DNA from: Leptolyngbya sp. PCC 7375
GTDB taxonomy: Bacteria; Cyanobacteriota; Cyanobacteriia; Phormidesmidales; Phormidesmidaceae
Direction of reading: 5' to 3'
DNA: 64,000 nt
Assembly: GCF_000316115.1 (NCBI RefSeq)
Contig: NZ_JH993795.1
Span: 280,562-344,561, forward strand
Shown here: piece after piece, positions 1 through 9,078 of the stretch
How the letters are laid out: the number at the start of each line of letters is the position of its first letter
Numbering within the stretch: the stretch's first letter is position 1
Position numbers and translations under genes: made by a program
The notes under the pieces: model-generated
Told to the model about the DNA's origin: nothing
Database searches by the model: none
What the model saw: the letters and a program-made list of their open reading frames with translations, nothing else

Positions 1-1
1 C

Positions 2-562
2 CAAGTCCGCCTGCTGAAAGAATCGCTCAAGCCCTGTGCCCATAAGGCTGAAACCTATGCCTTCAAAGTCAGTGTGGTGGTTCGTCCCACGGCTCGGGCG
101 CACTATCGAGGCATGGAATATTCGGTGCCAGCTGACGCCATCGGCCAGACGGTGACCCTACATCTCCAACAGACTCAGGTGTCGATCTATTTGGCAGAGC
201 GTCACCTGGGTGACCATCCTCGGACACCCGCGAATGGCAAGTCCAGTGTTTTACATGAGCATGCCCAACAACTGTTTATCTTTAAGCGTGGTAAACCCTT
301 TGCTCAGCGCCAAATTCTGTTGGACCTCGACCCGTTGGTGGAACCCTATTTGACTGAACTGGTGCATCGGCGTCCTCAAACTTGGCAACCCGATGTCGAG
401 ACCCTCTATGACCTTTATCAACACATTGGCCGAGCCGACTTCCTCGCGGCAATTGCCTTAGCCACTGAAGAACGCTGCTTTGGCAGTGAATATGTCCAGG
501 CGATTGTTAACGCCACTCCCGAGGGACTGACACCGCCACCCTTGCCTATTTTGTTCACCTAG
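2..562 (+). CDS. istA: IS21 transposase IstA, C-terminal fragment (partial at window edge)
   Basis: The frame is open from base 2, so the GTG at 74 is not a real start; the gene begins upstream of the window. The residues seen correspond to the C-terminal part of IS21 IstA: the small beta-barrel region (YRGMEYSVPADAIGQTVTLH) and the basic HARQ-like tail, downstream of the DDE core that is not visible. IstA joins the IS ends and inserts them in the target. It sits 9 bp upstream of istB, the usual istAB operon order. The identity is firm from context with IstB; activity cannot be judged from a fragment. Confidence 0.85.
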   Translation, partial: QVRLLKESLKPCAHKAETYAFKVSVVVRPTARAHYRGMEYSVPADAIGQTVTLHLQQTQVSIYLAERHLGDHPRTPANGKSSVLHEHAQQLFIFKRGKPFAQRQILLDLDPLVEPYLTELVHRRPQTWQPDVETLYDLYQHIGRADFLAAIALATEERCFGSEYVQAIVNATPEGLTPPPLPILFT

Positions 563-571
563 ATCGATCCG

Positions 572-1372
572 ATGACCCTGAGTTTAGACCCCATGCTCAA
601 GTCCCTTGGCTTGAGTACCATTCAACGTGTCTTACCCGAGCTGATTCCCATCGCTGAACGGGAGGCCTGGTCCTATCAGCAGTTACTTGAGCGGCTCTTA
701 TCCGAAGAGGTGGCCCACCGCAGTGAGCGCCGCACCCAAACCTTTATTACTAAAGCTAAGTTCCCCTTTGAAGCCACCATTGACACCTTTGACTTCACCT
801 TCAGAAGTAATCTCAAACGACAAATGTTAGGACGATTTCTCGGTCCCGAACTCGTCAGTGACCATCGTTCCTTAATTCTTGAAGGGCCGCCTGGTACTGG
901 AAAAACCCATTTATGTATTGCCATTGCCTATAAAGCCATCCAAAACGGCTTTACTGCTCGTTTTACCACTGCTGCAGCCTTAATCAATGACCTCTGTGTT
1001 GCTCCTGAGCGTAACGTTGCTCTCCAACCCTATCTCAGGCCTCATGTCCTGGTGATTGATGAAATGGGCTATCTCGGCTACGGGCCGGGGGCTGCTGATG
1101 TTCTGTTTCAAGTCGTGGACCAGCGCTATCTCAAGGGCAAACCCATTTTGTTGACCACCAACAAACCGCTCAATCAGTGGGGCCGTGTGCTTCATGATGA
1201 GGAACTCGCCCGTGCCATCATTGACCGCACCTTGCATCATGGTGAGTATCTAAAGCTGACGGGGCCGTCGTTTCGGCTCAAAGGTCGAAAGCTCGACTTA
1301 GCTCTCAACTCAACTGAACAATCCACAGAAACGGTAGCTGAAAAATCTGGGAAAAAATCTCTCAGCACTTGA
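572..1372 (+). CDS. istB: IS21 helper ATPase IstB
   Basis: This 266-residue protein is full length for IstB (about 250-265). Walker A GPPGTGKT lies at residues 105-112, Walker B VLVIDE at 159-164, and the DnaC/DnaA-like AAA+ core continues to about residue 230. The N-terminal helical part is the IstB-specific segment. IstB is known to bind ATP, oligomerise on target DNA and stimulate IstA. It follows istA with a 9-bp gap. The gene shows no frameshift, so this element may be active. The C-terminal 20 residues are polar and not conserved as far as I can judge. Confidence 0.95.
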   Translation: MTLSLDPMLKSLGLSTIQRVLPELIPIAEREAWSYQQLLERLLSEEVAHRSERRTQTFITKAKFPFEATIDTFDFTFRSNLKRQMLGRFLGPELVSDHRSLILEGPPGTGKTHLCIAIAYKAIQNGFTARFTTAAALINDLCVAPERNVALQPYLRPHVLVIDEMGYLGYGPGAADVLFQVVDQRYLKGKPILLTTNKPLNQWGRVLHDEELARAIIDRTLHHGEYLKLTGPSFRLKGRKLDLALNSTEQSTETVAEKSGKKSLST

Positions 1373-1462
1373 CACAAAACACCACTGTTTGTTCAATGAG
1401 AGAATGGCCATAATTTCCGGAATTACCCCCTCGTTTCGCGGCCATAATTTCCGGAAGCCACA

Positions 1463-2386
1463 AATGGTTTTAGTTATTCCCATAACGACACCCTCACGAT
1501 CACCAGACTTGAGTGCATCATATAGTTCTACTAAAGCCTTTTCATCTATTTTTGCTACATTGACGATTAAATCTCGAACTAGTTCAATCTCTTTCTGAGT
1601 TATTGAAGATCTTTTAGATTCACTGTTATTTGATACACCATTGATATGAGGGACAATCTCTGAAGAGATAGCAGTTGCTGCGCTTTGGGCATTTGATGGA
1701 TTTTTTAGATTTTGAAAATGATGACGAACTTTAAAGATACTATCGACAAAGTCGAATCTATTCCGCCTGTCCAAAGCTTCTAGATTTCCCTCATTCTCTA
1801 GCTCAGATTGCTTGATTAAACTACGAATAGGAACACTACTTGGCAATCCTACTTTTGCATCAATTCGAAATACCCGTGGAGTCTGCTCTAAGAGTTTTTC
1901 AATGTCATCTGGTTGAAAAGTGTAAGCCTGATCATCATTAACATTAGGAATGTAGATGTTTACTTCCTTTTCATTTGTTCTGAATAAAAAGAATCTTTCA
2001 AGACTTGTATCTATATCTAAATCACAAAGCTCACAGATTATATTTTTATCTTGAGCAGATAAATCATTCCACTCAAATCCAATATCAGGCCATTTAAGTT
2101 TTCCTTGCTCTAATTTAAAGAATGGAGAGTATCTGCAAAAATCTTGGCTCCTATTGATTCCTTCTCCTAAGAGACCTTTCTCTATAGCAGAAAGTAATTG
2201 AGATTTACCAGACTCATTTGCTCCCACAACTGCGGTGATCTTGGGGTCTATCGGAATCCTGACATAGGGATACCATTTACCATCATTAACGTGTTCCCAG
2301 GGTTTGGGTTGAGCCTTAGGGTGGTTTTTTCGTAGATAGTCAAAGTTGAACGACTTGTAGAAGCGAATAAAGACTGTTTTAAGTAG
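1463..2386 (-). pseudogene. AAA ATPase (OLD/RecF-like), truncated by IS21
   Basis: The N-terminal part of an SMC/OLD-like ATPase: start chosen at the ATG giving MLLKTVFIRFYKSFNFDYL, then a P-loop GANESGKS about 50 residues in, typical of AAA_15/AAA_23 and OLD-type proteins. From about base 1462 the frame runs into the IS21 end and its last roughly 50 residues are IS-encoded, so the signature, Walker B and any C-terminal nuclease domain are cut off. The remainder presumably lies beyond the IS to the left. It is divergent from the AIPR gene, so the two may have been one defence locus. Low GC matches the AIPR gene and differs from the IS. Confidence 0.75.
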
Positions 2387-2407
2387 CATCTCAGCTAAAA
2401 ACCACAA

Positions 2408-2873
2408 AAATCCCTAGGACTAAACCATTCTAGTGCATTTAATTTATTTCAGCTTGAATGATGACATACCTAATCTGAAGCAGTCTTGGTGCTCTATTTA
2501 AGAAGTATGAATAAAGGCTTAAATTTAACTTTGACTAATTAGAACCGGTGCATTTATAGTGTCCCTCAACCGTATAGACATAAGAAAAACCGGTTGTCGC
2601 TGAAAGATTTTTGAATGGGAGCCAAGTAACTTAAAAAAGCTAAGCCAATAGACTAACTTACGAGCGTTATCTATCGCAGTTTTCTCAAAGCCTTATTATC
2701 AGTACGTTTACACCGGGCAAATTTCTGAAACCTAACTAGTTTTAGCCTTATACGCATGATAACTGATGCATTGATTTGCTATCCTGCTGCACAATGATGT
2801 CCACCTTGGCGGCAGCCAGCATGATATAACCTATCCTGCGATAGCAAAAATTTGGTGAAATACCAGTTCATAG
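2408..2873. other. Intergenic, divergent ATPase/AIPR promoters
   Basis: AT-rich spacer between the two divergent defence-type genes. No reading frame of note and no strong hairpin was seen. It presumably contains both promoters, but I could not fix a convincing -35/-10 pair. Confidence 0.4.
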
Positions 2874-4613
2874 ATGTCTTCCACGGTTTTCAACTATATG
2901 GCTTCCAATAGCAACACGAGTAAATTTGCTGTCAAACAGCTTCAAGGAGAAATTAAAAAGCTGTTTGAGGATCTTATTGATCTTACAGACCTAGAAAATA
3001 CAAGAATCAACAAAGAAATTGCATTCTTAAGCCGAGGTTTTGCAGCATATACTCTTTATTCTCTTGCTGGAATAAGTGCTAGTGAAGCTGCTGAATCAGT
3101 TGTTGATGGTAAAGGTGACAATGGAATTGATGCAATATTTTGGCATAAAAGTGACAATATTCTTTGGTTAGTTCAATCTAAGTGGATACAAAAAGGTGCT
3201 GGACAGCCTGAATATAGTGGTATCAATACTTTTTCAACAGGAGTCAGAAATCTTATTGAGGATAATTTAGACAGACCAAACTATAGGCTTTTCCATAAAA
3301 AGGAAGAAGCTGAGAGAGCACTAGCCACTATTGGCGTAAAAGTAAATCTTTTAATTGCTCATACCGGTCAAGGTATTTCGAAAATGAGTCGGAAATGTTT
3401 AGATGACCTAGTACAAGATCTAAACATCAATGAAAGTGATGATGACGCATTTCGTTACCAGGTGTTTGATAAAGATATAGCCTATAAACATGCTGTAGAA
3501 AATGCTAATAAATTAAATATAGAAACTGAGTTTAATCTATCAAACTGGGGAAAAATGGATGCCCCATATACCGCATTTTATGGTCAAGTCTCTGCTCTGG
3601 ACTTGGCTAAATTATGGTTAGAACATAGAAATAATCTTTTTGCCAATAACCTTAGAGACTTCATAGGTCGAACTAAAGCCAATGATGATATCAATCAAAC
3701 ATTGAAAGAAGATCCAGCATCATTTTGGTATTTTAATAACGGTGTAACAATTTTGTGCAATGACTTGAGAAGGAAGACAAAAGGGATAAAAAGATTAAAT
3801 GACGACTTTTTTTGCAAAGGAATTAGTATCATCAATGGGGCACAAACAATAGGCAGTATTGGTAGATTTTATGAGGAGAACCCCAAGGATTCAGAAGAGA
3901 ACCTTGAGCAGGTCGAAGTATTCGTAAAACTAATATCTCTGGATGGATGCCCTGAAGATTTTGGTGTTAAAGTTACTAGAGCAACCAATACTCAAAATCA
4001 TGTAGAGGATAGAGATTTTCTAGCTCTTGATCCAATACAGCAAAAAATAGCTAGAGAATTAAAAGCCTGGGATAGAAGTAAAACCTATTTCTACAAGCGC
4101 TCAGCCGAAATGGTTAGTAGTGAAACTTCTTGTACATTGACTGAAGTAACAAAAGCGATAGCTTGTTGCTCAAGTGATGTAAAGCTAGCAGCAATTACCA
4201 AAAAAGATATATCTGAAATCTGGTCTGATACATCTAGCTCTCTATATAAAAGAATTTTCAATTCCAGTGTTTCTCCAATAAAGTTGTGGAGAAGTGTCGA
4301 GGTTTATAGATTTGTTGAAGACTATTTAAACCTTAAGGCAAAGGAATCTAAGATGCTAAAAAAAATTACTACGCATGCAGATCTTTTTATTATTCATCTT
4401 GTATTTGAGGAAATTAATAATAAACACATTAGTGTTTTTCAAGACGATCTTAAATCTGAAGATTATGATTTACTTTTACCTAGTATCATTGAATCTCAAT
4501 TAGAAAATGTGCAGCAAAAGCTAGAGAAGTTTCCTGCTTCTACCAGGTTAGGAATTTTCTTTAAAAATCCAAATAAGTGTACAGCTCTAAAGAGGGAAAT
4601 TATAGAATCTTAA
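2874..4613 (+). CDS. AIPR-family abortive infection phage-resistance protein
   Basis: This 579-residue protein has the AIPR signature in its middle: a helix with NNLRDFIGRTKANDDI, then FWYFNNGVTILCN (about residues 283-296) and ISIINGAQTIGSIG (about 315-328). Before it, residues 75-105 carry DNGIDAIFW followed by ILWLVQSKW, a PD-(D/E)XK-like pattern (D...QxK), so the protein is probably a nuclease-linked AIPR. AIPR proteins are associated with abortive infection in lactococcal plasmids and other islands. Start ATG 2874 is used; an in-frame ATG eight codons on is possible. The base composition is far more AT-rich than the downstream umu genes, which suggests separate transfer. The exact mechanism is unknown. 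Confidence 0.85.
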   Translation: MSSTVFNYMASNSNTSKFAVKQLQGEIKKLFEDLIDLTDLENTRINKEIAFLSRGFAAYTLYSLAGISASEAAESVVDGKGDNGIDAIFWHKSDNILWLVQSKWIQKGAGQPEYSGINTFSTGVRNLIEDNLDRPNYRLFHKKEEAERALATIGVKVNLLIAHTGQGISKMSRKCLDDLVQDLNINESDDDAFRYQVFDKDIAYKHAVENANKLNIETEFNLSNWGKMDAPYTAFYGQVSALDLAKLWLEHRNNLFANNLRDFIGRTKANDDINQTLKEDPASFWYFNNGVTILCNDLRRKTKGIKRLNDDFFCKGISIINGAQTIGSIGRFYEENPKDSEENLEQVEVFVKLISLDGCPEDFGVKVTRATNTQNHVEDRDFLALDPIQQKIARELKAWDRSKTYFYKRSAEMVSSETSCTLTEVTKAIACCSSDVKLAAITKKDISEIWSDTSSSLYKRIFNSSVSPIKLWRSVEVYRFVEDYLNLKAKESKMLKKITTHADLFIIHLVFEEINNKHISVFQDDLKSEDYDLLLPSIIESQLENVQQKLEKFPASTRLGIFFKNPNKCTALKREIIES

Positions 4614-4973
4614 ACTAGATCTAAAAACAGAGATTGATTTATAGCGGTTCTCTATCTGGTGAGGTACATAATCGACTTTAAAGTGCTTGTCAGGCATGTT
4701 TTCTGGTGTACTTCATTCGAATAAAAACCGCTATAGCACTATATTACTGATTAGAGTTTGCCTGAAGACTCAGTGCTAGTTAAATTTTAGGTAAATCTTG
4801 ACGAGTGATTTTGATTGTTTTCTGTCGCTGGTAATCAATTCATTTGAGATCGCACCCCCACTACACCCCATACAAACCCTCAACATCCCTAAATTCATAG
4901 CCTCTTCGTATCAAACCCTTGGCATAAAGCTAATGTATCTGATACAAATGAACTATCGTCATCCATAGTTCCC
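4614..4973. other. Intergenic between AIPR gene and umuD-like gene
   Basis: No gene is seen. The right part holds the palindrome at 4934-4946 and presumably the umu promoter. The segment 4640-4735 contains loosely inverted AGCGGTTCT / AAAACCGCT elements that could end AIPR transcription, without a clean T-run. Confidence 0.35.
4934..4946. promoter_or_regulatory. 13-bp perfect palindrome upstream of umuD-like gene
   Basis: TGTATC-T-GATACA is a perfect inverted repeat 28 bp before the umuD-like start codon. It does not match the published cyanobacterial LexA box that I know. Its position just ahead of an SOS-type mutagenesis operon makes it a candidate operator (inference). Confidence 0.45.
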
Positions 4974-5267
4974 ATGGGATTCCCTATCCCAGGCGATGCC
5001 ATCGAGCAGCGCCTTGACCTAAACCAGTACCTAATCAAACGCTCAGCCGCCACATTTCTAATGCGAGTGAACAGTGCCATGGCCACCCATGACGACGTCC
5101 AATCCGGCGATTTACTCATCGTCGATCGCTCCCTCACCGGTCAACCCGGCACCCTGGTCGTCGCTGTACAAGACGGCGAACTGATGGTCACCCGTTTAGG
5201 CACAGACGACTCTCGCCCCATAGACCTCTGGGGAGTTGTCACATCCCTAATCCGTCAGTTCTCATGA
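4974..5267 (+). CDS. UmuD-like S24 protein lacking the Ser-Lys dyad
   Basis: This 97-residue protein aligns with the C-terminal UmuD/LexA fold: [20 protein letters not shown] matches the region around the cleavage site, [10 protein letters not shown] (about 48-57) the core strand and LWGVV the end. The catalytic serine of the GDSM motif is replaced (NSAM) and the lysine of the VKRL-type motif is replaced by threonine (VTRL). The loop before the last strand is also short. It should not self-cleave. UmuD' is the partner that activates polymerase V, so this protein may act as a ready-made regulatory subunit. It ends 10 bp before umuC, forming an operon. The start at ATG 4974 leaves almost no cleavable N-terminal arm. 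Confidence 0.8.
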   Translation: MGFPIPGDAIEQRLDLNQYLIKRSAATFLMRVNSAMATHDDVQSGDLLIVDRSLTGQPGTLVVAVQDGELMVTRLGTDDSRPIDLWGVVTSLIRQFS

Positions 5268-5277
5268 GGGCAACAAA

Positions 5278-6540
5278 ATGTTGGCCCTCGTAGATTGCAA
5301 CAGTTTTTTCGTTTCCTGTGAAAGAGTCTTTCGACCAGACCTGGAAGGTAAGCCAGTAGCTGTATTGTCCAACAACGATGGCTGTGTCGTCGCCCGCTCT
5401 GCCGAAGCCAAAAAGCTCGTTCCCATGCAAGCAACATTGTACTCCATTCGTCACCTAGTACAACAAAAACGCCTCCATGTTTTCTCTTCTAACCCGGTCC
5501 TCTACAAAGACATGTCTCGCCGGGTCATCGAAACCTTACAACAGTTTAGTCCCGAGGTCGAACAATACTCCATTGACGAAGCCTTTCTTGGCCTGAGCGG
5601 CTTTACCCACCTGGATTTAACCGACTATGGTCACACCATTCGCCACACCGTAAAGCAGTGGACCAATATCCCAGTATCCGTCGGCATCGCCCCCACCAAA
5701 ACCCTGGCCAAGATAGCGGCCCATGTAGCAAAGCGATCGCAACCCACAAACGGCGTCCTTAACCTGGAAACCGTAGATGACGTAGACGGATTGTTAGCAA
5801 CTATCGATGTCGGAGAAGTCTGGGGTATTGGCCGTCGCAACAAAGCCAAGCTGCTCCAGGCAGGCATTAAAACCGCACTCCAGCTAAAGCAAGCACGGGA
5901 TAGCTGGATCAAAAAACAGTTTGGTATTTTTGGTCTGCGGACAGTGCTAGAACTGCGGGGCACCTCCTGCTTTGCTATGGAGCCCGTGGCCCCGCCCAAG
6001 AAAATGCGCATTGTATCCCGGTCCTTTGGTCATCTGGTCACCGAACTCTCCGATTTGAAAGAAGCGATCGCAACCTACACCACCCGCTGTGCCGAAAAAC
6101 TCCGCCAGGATAATCTACTAGCCGGTTGTTTTACCGTCATCATACGCACCAGTTATTACCGGAAAGAGAACCAATATTCAGCCGCGCGGACAGTACAGCT
6201 AGACCCACCCACCCATGACACTGGCCGGTTAATTCAGGTTGCCATGCAGCTGGCAGAACTGGCCTATGAACCCGGCTATGACTATCTCAAAGCCAAGGTA
6301 ATTGCCACAGAATTGGTGCAGGCCGATGAAGTCCAAGGGAGTCTGCTAGGTGGGCCAGTCCATGATGAAAAGCGAGCTCGGCTAATGGCAACGCTGGACC
6401 AGATTAACAGCAAGCTATCGGCTGATGCCGTCAAGTATGGCGCAATGGGACTGGCACCCACCTGGGGTATGCGGTCGGAGTATTTCTCCCAGCGCTACAC
6501 CACCCATTGGGATGAGCTACCCCTGGTGACCATTGGGTAA
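5278..6540 (+). CDS. umuC: Y-family DNA polymerase V catalytic subunit UmuC
   Basis: At 420 residues this matches E. coli UmuC (422). The N-terminal palm starts [18 protein letters not shown] with the first metal-binding Asp at residue 6. [10 protein letters not shown] follows near residue 35 and YSIDEAF, with the second metal-binding acidic pair, lies near residue 98. A helix-hairpin-helix segment ([20 protein letters not shown]) lies around 180-200 and the little-finger domain follows. UmuC carries out error-prone translesion synthesis with UmuD'2 and RecA. It is downstream of the unusual UmuD-like gene with a 10-bp gap. Plasmid-borne umuDC pairs are common and raise mutation rates. No defect was seen in the gene. 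Confidence 0.95.
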   Translation: MLALVDCNSFFVSCERVFRPDLEGKPVAVLSNNDGCVVARSAEAKKLVPMQATLYSIRHLVQQKRLHVFSSNPVLYKDMSRRVIETLQQFSPEVEQYSIDEAFLGLSGFTHLDLTDYGHTIRHTVKQWTNIPVSVGIAPTKTLAKIAAHVAKRSQPTNGVLNLETVDDVDGLLATIDVGEVWGIGRRNKAKLLQAGIKTALQLKQARDSWIKKQFGIFGLRTVLELRGTSCFAMEPVAPPKKMRIVSRSFGHLVTELSDLKEAIATYTTRCAEKLRQDNLLAGCFTVIIRTSYYRKENQYSAARTVQLDPPTHDTGRLIQVAMQLAELAYEPGYDYLKAKVIATELVQADEVQGSLLGGPVHDEKRARLMATLDQINSKLSADAVKYGAMGLAPTWGMRSEYFSQRYTTHWDELPLVTIG

Positions 6541-6556
6541 TATTTTCTATTCTCAC

Positions 6557-6587
6557 AAAAAAGCCTCTACCGACAAGGTAGAGGCTT
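6557..6587 (-). terminator. Rho-independent terminator after repeat protein
   Basis: Stem 6561-6571 pairs with 6577-6587 (11 bp) around loop GACAA. On the minus strand it is followed by a T-run (the A-run at 6557-6562), so it ends the leftward repeat-protein gene; it may also stop umuC readthrough from the other side. Confidence 0.8.
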
Positions 6588-6707
6588 GGAGTGTGTGTAG
6601 GAGAGTCTGATGAGAAAAAGGGTGCCCTGAAAATAATGAAGCTTCACAGATTAACGGAGTCTGCACCGGGCACCCAAGCTTGGGTACCGCAACAGCTCAG
6701 CAATCTG

Positions 6708-7220
6708 TTAGCGGATAGACTTAGTACGAGCATCCAGTGCATCTAGCCGAGCTTCCTGGATGTTGTCGATAGCTTTTGTCCGAGCATCTAATGCTTCCAA
6801 ACGAGCGGCTTGAATATCCTCAACCGCTTTAGGTTGGTTGTTGAGGTGCTCAAGACGTAGCTTGTGAACGCTGTTCTTAGTGCGAGCATCGAGAGCGTTT
6901 AGGCGCTCAGCTTGGATATTTTCAACAGCTTTAGTGCGAGCATCCAGAGCATCTAGCCGAGCTTCTTGAATATTATCGATAGCCTTGGTTCGGGCATCTA
7001 GAGCATCCAGACGAGCGGCTTGGATATCTTCGATTGCCTTAGTCTGGTTGTTGAGGTGCTCAAGGCGTAGCTTATGAACGGAATTCTTAGTGCGACGGTC
7101 GAGTGCTTCGAGGCGAGCTTCTTGGATGTTGAAGTTAGCGGGCTCAACGGCAGAGGCAACGGGTGCGATCGCAGCAGCAGCAACGAGAACAGTTAAAGCA
7201 GAAAGAAGTGTGCGTTTCAT
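6708..7220 (-). CDS. Secreted 18-residue-repeat protein (left copy)
   Basis: A 170-residue protein with an N-terminal signal peptide (MKRTLLSALTVLVAAAAIAP..ASA, cleavage about residue 24). The rest is built of 18-residue units of consensus IQxARLDALDARTKAxxN. Two units are enlarged to 36 residues by the insert NSVHKLRLEHLNNQ. The pattern is highly charged and predicted helical, so an extended coiled or solenoid rod in the periplasm or outside the cell is likely. I recognise no named family. A good SD (AAAGGAGC) precedes ATG 7220. It is transcribed away from the nuclease gene and has its own terminator. The paralogue at 18854-19369 is almost identical in design. The function is unknown. Confidence 0.8.
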   Translation of the reverse strand: MKRTLLSALTVLVAAAAIAPVASAVEPANFNIQEARLEALDRRTKNSVHKLRLEHLNNQTKAIEDIQAARLDALDARTKAIDNIQEARLDALDARTKAVENIQAERLNALDARTKNSVHKLRLEHLNNQPKAVEDIQAARLEALDARTKAIDNIQEARLDALDARTKSIR

Positions 7221-7463
7221 AGTTAAAGCTCCTTTAGGAATCAGTGAATGAACTTCATTGACTTAAGAATGCCGGGGGTACCTGAACGCTATCTGACCGA
7301 TAACTGAAGGTTGCTTAAGGGGTTTCTGAGCTTGGCTGAGGAAATGTGGTGATAGAGGTCACAAGGTGTGGTTAGCCGGTTGCGATCGCAACTCTAATTT
7401 GTTTTAACGGAGTGACTAAAGCTGAATGCACTGAACTTATTGGCTGTGATACCCATCCTGAAA

Positions 7464-7925
7464 ATGAATCAATCTGATATTGAACATCGTGATCAAGTCC
7501 TGCGAGCTTACTTTAAGGGACGCAACTGGGACCAAGCCGGTGAGCAAGCACTAAAACGACGGTTTGTTTTGGATAGCAAAGCACTGTTGCCTGATTACCC
7601 TTTTGTTATTGATGACGAATGGGAAGTAGAGCCAGGCCGAGCAAACGAAGGACGCGGAGATTTAGTCTTTACTGATGGCAATGGCTGCTTTGCCGTTGTA
7701 GAGGTGAAATACATTGACCTGACTGGTGATAATCGGCTGGGGACTGGCAAAACCAGGAGAAAAAGTAATCAGGGGAAACGTAAGACTGTTAAAGACCAGG
7801 CTAAAAAATATGCAGCTCACCTTTTAGAAAAACTCGATGCTACTGCTTTAGTAGAGGCCTACTTTTTCACCAATGAACATGAGGTACCTCAGCGGGTAGA
7901 GCTGTTGGATGTGGACGAAAGATAG
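7464..7925 (+). CDS. Small PD-(D/E)XK nuclease-like protein (left copy)
   Basis: The start is set at ATG 7464 (MNQSDIEHRD), because the paralogue at 18162-18626 begins at the same residue. The 153-residue protein has NEGRGDLVFTDGNGCFAVVEVKYI at about residues 62-85, a textbook PD-(D/E)XK pattern: Asp in GDL, then E-x-K in VEVKY on the next strand. A basic stretch (KTRRKSNQGKRK) follows, suggesting nucleic-acid contact. No fused domain is present. It is divergent from the repeat-protein gene and is followed by a terminator and a conserved non-coding block. Both copies keep the catalytic residues, so both are probably active. The substrate is unknown; replication, recombination or defence roles are all possible. 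Confidence 0.75.
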   Translation: MNQSDIEHRDQVLRAYFKGRNWDQAGEQALKRRFVLDSKALLPDYPFVIDDEWEVEPGRANEGRGDLVFTDGNGCFAVVEVKYIDLTGDNRLGTGKTRRKSNQGKRKTVKDQAKKYAAHLLEKLDATALVEAYFFTNEHEVPQRVELLDVDER

Positions 7926-8012
7926 GATGCGATGCTCCGCTGGAGCGGCTCCTCCTTAGCGCAGCCATGCCCTTTGGGTTATACGCAACCGGCCAATATC
8001 AATTCAATATAA

Positions 8013-8048
8013 GAAGCCTCCATGAACCTTAGTGTCCATAGGGGCTTC
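8013..8048. terminator. Terminator hairpin after nuclease gene (left)
   Basis: GAAGCCTCCATG pairs with CATAGGGGCTTC across a 12-nt loop. The same hairpin exists at 18086-18121 in the other arm with different loop bases, so the structure is conserved. It lies about 90 bp after the nuclease stop codon. Confidence 0.7.
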
Positions 8049-8049
8049 G

Positions 8050-8660
8050 GTTTAGATATAGAGGCTTAAGTAATACAGTGTGCTGTTTACTTAGATATAG
8101 GGTTCGAGATAGGAAGTTATGCAATAGTATGCTTTGTCCGTGGATCCACTGTATGCCGATATGTGGCAGACCACCCCCTTAGCAGAATAATCCCACCGTC
8201 TGCTTACACAACCGTCATTTCTTCTTAGGTTAGGTGTGTGATCACAGCGTAATGAGTTGTTTTGATATTAACTGAAGGATTCTTGGGCTGCCTTATGCCA
8301 TGGCTCAGTGAGGTGTAGCGTTGGGCGATTGGTCTAGGGGCACTTTAAAGCACAACAGCACCCAGAACGATCTACCTGAGGAACTCTTCTATATTAGACA
8401 ATACGCTCAAGAGTTGTTGTTAGAAGAGTAATCTTGACTAAAAACAATGCTCTCTAGTGCAAGCAAGAAGAAATATCAGTGACCTGGTTGGGTGCTGGTA
8501 TTGAGCCGTCAAACGATTCTGTTGAGATATCGATTGTTGACCTCCTTTGATGTAGTTACGAGCTTTTCAGCTCATGTGTTCAGCATATTCTTTGAGTGGA
8601 TCAATGTCTCTCCTCTGACATAAACGTTAATGTTGTTAGTTTTTGTTACTGGTCAGTGAG
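8050..8660. ncRNA. Conserved non-coding block, left copy (RNA or origin)
   Basis: This matches 18083-17460 read in reverse. Blocks such as GTAGCGTTGGGCGA, AGCACCCAGAAC, GAGGAACTCTTCT, AAGAAATATCAGTGA and AAAGGAGGTC (on the opposite strand) are identical, while nearby bases differ. A frame that could start after AAAGGAGGTC has no ATG, and differences fall mostly at second codon positions, so it is not coding. A structured RNA, an origin or a partition-type DNA site would all fit; the class given here is provisional. Confidence 0.45.
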
Positions 8661-9038
8661 GTAGGTCTCCAGGATGTTGTGGTTGATGATACTACAAGCG
8701 GTGATTTGATCCGTTTAAAATCGAACCGTTCAATCGTGGGTTAAGAGCCGATGCGCCTACTAAGACCGCAAATTGCTAGCCAAGGGGCAGACCCGTTGCC
8801 TAAATCGCAGAATGCGACGGGCAAGTTGAAGTACTTTCGACCATCAACTTGCGGTTACACTAAATGCCTACTTATTCAGGCTAAATAAAAGGGGGGAATT
8901 GAGTGAGAGCGTATCACCCCATTGGTCATATTCAAATGCTATGAATTCGTAAAGTGAAAGTGTGGCAAATGTATTGCCTAAATCGGGAATAAAGTAGTTT
9001 TCAGGGTGTTACAGGTCATTTGCTTTACACTTTGAAGT

Positions 9039-9055
9039 AACGTAGCCTCTACGTT
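9039..9055. promoter_or_regulatory. Inverted repeat before gene at 9079
   Basis: AACGTAG-CCT-CTACGTT is a perfect 7-bp inverted repeat just upstream of a TATACT-like -10 box and 24 bp before the start codon. It is a candidate operator for the two overlapping genes downstream. Confidence 0.45.
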
Positions 9056-9078
9056 TCAGCGTTTGGTATACTTGGCCC

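Larger units (their letters stand above)
2..1462 (+). mobile_element. IS21-family insertion sequence, 3' part
   Basis: The element enters from the left edge and carries the end of istA plus complete istB. Its right end shows the multiple terminal repeats usual for IS21: the 17-mer GGCCATAATTTCCGGAA occurs at 1406-1422 and again at 1440-1456, 34 bp apart. The boundary near 1462 (ending CA) is set where the reading frame of the interrupted minus-strand ATPase gene stops looking like protein of its own family. The left end and target duplication lie outside the window. Confidence 0.85.
6545..8665. repeat. Left arm of a diverged inverted duplication
   Basis: The order terminator, secreted repeat protein, divergent promoter region, PD-(D/E)XK nuclease, terminator, conserved non-coding block is repeated in reverse at 17455-19545. 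The arms differ throughout but align from end to end, including non-coding parts. The duplication is therefore old and both copies have been kept. Confidence 0.8.
7926..9078. other. Gene-free stretch with conserved block and promoter region
   Basis: The first half (8013-8660) is the conserved non-coding block described separately. The second half (8665-9078) shows no coding signal; it holds a C-rich/A-rich mix and ends in a promoter-like region before the gene at 9079 with the inverted repeat at 9039-9055 and TATACT about 20 bp before the ATG. Confidence 0.5.

Noticed and set aside
74..562. GTG 74 as a real start for a 162-residue protein
   Set aside because: The frame is open to the window edge and the product is only the IstA C-terminus.
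4895..5137. Cyanobacterial LexA box before umuD-like gene
   Set aside because: No match to the consensus I know (AGTAC-type); only the unrelated TGTATC-T-GATACA palindrome is present.
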